A DNA stretch of 64,000 bases, taken from NCBI GenBank assembly GCA_963809545.1, contig CAWEKD010000005.1:682001-746000 (forward strand), given 5' to 3'. Shown here one piece after another: positions 62,093-64,000 of this stretch. Numbering within the stretch: position 1 is the stretch's first letter; each line of letters opens with the position of its first letter. Under the pieces are notes generated by a model. It saw only the letters and a list, made by a program, of their open reading frames with translations, did not search any database and was not told the origin of the DNA. Source of the stretch: Natronosporangium sp035305625. GTDB taxonomy: Bacteria; Actinomycetota; Actinomycetes; Mycobacteriales; Micromonosporaceae. Both the position numbers and the translations under genes were made by a program.

Positions 62093-63597
62093 ACGCGCCC
62101 CTGCGCCGGGTCGGTGTCATCATCCTGGTCATGTTCGGGTTGCTGTTCGCCAACCTGAACTGGGTGCAGGCCTACAAAGCCGATGAGTACCGCACCAGTC
62201 CGTACAACCTCGGCCGGGTACAGATCGACGAGTACCAGCGGCAGCGGGGGCCGATCCTGGTCGGACCGGACGGGACCGCCGTGGCCACCAGCGTGGAGAC
62301 CGACGGTCGGTTGCGGTATCTCCGCACCTACCCGGAGGGGGAGCGGTGGGCGCACGTGGTGGGCTACCGCGCGGTGAACCTGGGCGCCGCCGGGATCGAG
62401 CAGTTCGCCAACGAGTTCCTGGCCGGTTCCGGGGATCGGTTCTTCGTTGACCGGGTGCGGGACCTGCTCACCGGTGGCCAGACTGGCGGGGGCACGGTGG
62501 TCACCACCCTTTCTCGCGGTGCCCAGCAGACCGCGTATGAGCAGCTACGGGACAACCGGACCGGCACCAATCGGGGCGCGGTGGTGGCGATCGACCCCCG
62601 CACCGGGGCGGTGCAGGCGCTGGTGTCCATGCCCAGCTTCGATCCCAACCCGCTCGCGTCGCACGACGTTGCGGAGGCGCAGGCGGCGTACCGGGAGCTG
62701 AACGAAGCGCCGGGTCGGCCGCTGGCCAACCGGGCGATCTCGGAACGGTTCGCCCCCGGATCGGTCTTCAAGATCATTGATGCGGCGGCGGCGTTGGCCA
62801 CCGGGGAGTACACCCCGGGTTCCCGGGTGACCGGCGGGGCGGAGTATCTCGCCCCGACCGCCGGCCGGCCGATCGGCAACGCCCCCGGGGTGGTCTGCCC
62901 CACCAACATCACGCTGGAGCAGGCGTTCGTGGTCTCGTGCAACACCGCGTTCTCCCACTTGGCCGCCGAGGAGCTGGGGGGCCAGGCGATCCGGGAGATG
63001 GCGGAGGCGTTCGGGTTCGGTGCCCAGCTGACGCTGGGTCAGCTGGACGCGGACGGGATGCCGGTGGCCACCAGCACGGTCGGGGAGCTGACCCGGGAAG
63101 ATGGGCAGTACGATGCGCCGACCGTGGCGCTGTCCGCGATCGGCCAGGCCAGTGTCCAGATCACGCCGCTGCAGGGCGCCATGATCGCGGCCACCGTCGC
63201 CAACGGCGGGGTGCAGATGCAGCCGTACCTGGTCGAGCAGCTGCAGGACGCGCAACTGCGGACGGTGTACCGCGCCTCCCCGGAACAACTCCGGCGGCCG
63301 ATCTCGCCTGAAGTTGCGGCGGCGCTACAGGACATGATGATCGGGGTGGTGGAGCGCGGCACCGGCACCAACGCCCGGATCTCCGGGTACGTCGTCGGCG
63401 GCAAGACCGGCACCGCCGAGACCGGCACCGGGGACCGTGAGCACGGCTGGTTCGTCGGATTTGTGCTGGTCGACGGGGAGCCGGTGAGCGCGGTAGCGGT
63501 GTTTCTCGAGAACGCCGGCACCGGCGGCAGTGCGGAGGCGGCCCGGATCGCCGGCCAGGTCATGCACGCCGTGGTCGCGGAACGGGGAGAGAGTTGA
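62089..63597 (+). CDS. pbpA: Class B penicillin-binding protein (PbpA)
   Basis: Peptidoglycan transpeptidase partner of the upstream SEDS protein. 502 residues: N-terminal membrane anchor (VGVIILVMFGLLFANLNWVQ), dimerisation domain and transpeptidase domain. Active-site motifs are FAPGSVFKII (SxxK, Ser near residue 225), VVSCNTAFS (SxN) and VGGKTGTAETG (KTG). Ends in the TGATG overlap with pknA. Confidence 0.96.
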   Translation: MNAPLRRVGVIILVMFGLLFANLNWVQAYKADEYRTSPYNLGRVQIDEYQRQRGPILVGPDGTAVATSVETDGRLRYLRTYPEGERWAHVVGYRAVNLGAAGIEQFANEFLAGSGDRFFVDRVRDLLTGGQTGGGTVVTTLSRGAQQTAYEQLRDNRTGTNRGAVVAIDPRTGAVQALVSMPSFDPNPLASHDVAEAQAAYRELNEAPGRPLANRAISERFAPGSVFKIIDAAAALATGEYTPGSRVTGGAEYLAPTAGRPIGNAPGVVCPTNITLEQAFVVSCNTAFSHLAAEELGGQAIREMAEAFGFGAQLTLGQLDADGMPVATSTVGELTREDGQYDAPTVALSAIGQASVQITPLQGAMIAATVANGGVQMQPYLVEQLQDAQLRTVYRASPEQLRRPISPEVAAALQDMMIGVVERGTGTNARISGYVVGGKTGTAETGTGDREHGWFVGFVLVDGEPVSAVAVFLENAGTGGSAEAARIAGQVMHAVVAERGES

Positions 63598-64000
63598 TGC
63601 ACGGGGCAGGGGTCCAGCTCGCGGGCCGATACCGCCTCGATGAACGGATCGGCGGCGGGGGCATGGGGGAGGTGTGGCGGGGCACCGACGAGGTGCTCGG
63701 CCGGACCGTCGCGGTGAAGATCATGCTTCCGGCGTTGCTCGACGAGCCCGGCTTCGTGGAGCGGTTTCGGGCGGAGGCCCGGACCATGGCCCGGCTCAAG
63801 CACCCCGGGGTGGTGAACGTCTACGACTACCACAGCGACGCCACCACCGCCTTCCTGGTGATGGAGTACATCGACGGGGACCCGCTGTCTCGCACCCTGA
63901 ACCGGGTGGGGCGGCTCACCGCGGCCCGGACCATGGCCTTGATCGCGCAGGCGGCCGATGCGCTGGAGGCCGCCCACCAGGCCGGGATCGTGCACCGGGA
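63597..64000 (+). CDS. pknA: Ser/Thr protein kinase PknA (truncated by window end)
   Basis: The first 134 residues are visible: Gly loop RYRLDERIGGGGMGEVWRG, ATP-binding Lys in GRTVAVKIMLPALL, helix C FVERFRAEARTMARLKHPGV and FLVMEYIDGDPLSRTL. It ends at AGIVHR, the start of the HRD catalytic loop. ATG 63597 overlaps the pbpA stop by one base. Regulates cell shape and division by phosphorylation; pknB is expected next. The frame is open to the window edge. Confidence 0.95.
   Translation, partial: MHGAGVQLAGRYRLDERIGGGGMGEVWRGTDEVLGRTVAVKIMLPALLDEPGFVERFRAEARTMARLKHPGVVNVYDYHSDATTAFLVMEYIDGDPLSRTLNRVGRLTAARTMALIAQAADALEAAHQAGIVHR

Overview
The window is high-GC, gene-dense DNA from an actinomycete chromosome and begins at the replication origin. 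The organism looks like a Micromonosporaceae-type or related actinobacterium. This rests on gene order: dnaA-oriC-dnaN-gnd-recF-dciA, gyrB-gyrA-DUF3566, then tRNA-Ile, a DLW-39 miniprotein and tRNA-Ala. At the far end stands fhaA-fhaB-pstP-rodA-pbpA-pknA with a neighbouring tRNA-Leu. A mycothiol-type enzyme fits the same group. The family-level assignment is inference; nothing in the sequence names a species.

Layout. (1) 1-13040: origin and replication core, gyrase, two tRNAs and a tiny membrane protein. (2) 13041-15860: small accessory patch with a broken streptomycin-kinase-like gene, a GNAT acetyltransferase, a parS-like site and an EamA exporter. (3) 15898-33721: the main accessory feature, a 14-gene minus-strand operon in which almost every gene overlaps the next by 4 or 8 bases, divergent from its LacI-type regulator. 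It combines a DapA-like lyase, a three-subunit flavin/iron-sulfur dehydrogenase, a prolidase-like amidohydrolase, HyuA/HyuB, an M29/NicX-like protein, an M20 dipeptidase and an Opp peptide importer. A 1107-residue secreted subtilase (33808-37131) lies just beyond the regulator. (4) 37420-41380: YbaK deacylase, a divergent prolyl-tRNA synthetase, an SGNH hydrolase and a maleylpyruvate-isomerase-like enzyme. (5) 41473-47635: a leucine/isovalerate-type catabolic cluster (TetR, biotin carboxylase without carrier domain, HMG-CoA lyase, carboxyltransferase, acyl-CoA dehydrogenase). (6) 47730-55640: an XRE-STAND-TPR regulator, MarR, a glutamate-cysteine-ligase-like protein and several unassigned proteins, including one with nine-residue tandem repeats. 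(7) 55657-57530: a glycosyltransferase/epimerase pair. (8) 57614-64000: tRNA-Leu and the FHA/phosphatase/cell-wall/kinase operon, cut by the window edge inside pknA.

How it may work together: the region 3 operon reads as a peptide-to-amino-acid salvage route. Peptides, perhaps released by the secreted subtilase, would enter through Opp and be cut by M20, M29 and prolidase-like enzymes. Cyclic products would then be opened or oxidised by HyuAB, the three-subunit dehydrogenase and the DapA-like lyase. The best-fitting substrates are five-membered imino acids (hydroxyproline, 5-oxoproline), but this is inferred from family composition. A LacI-type operator overlaps the predicted start of the operon's promoter.
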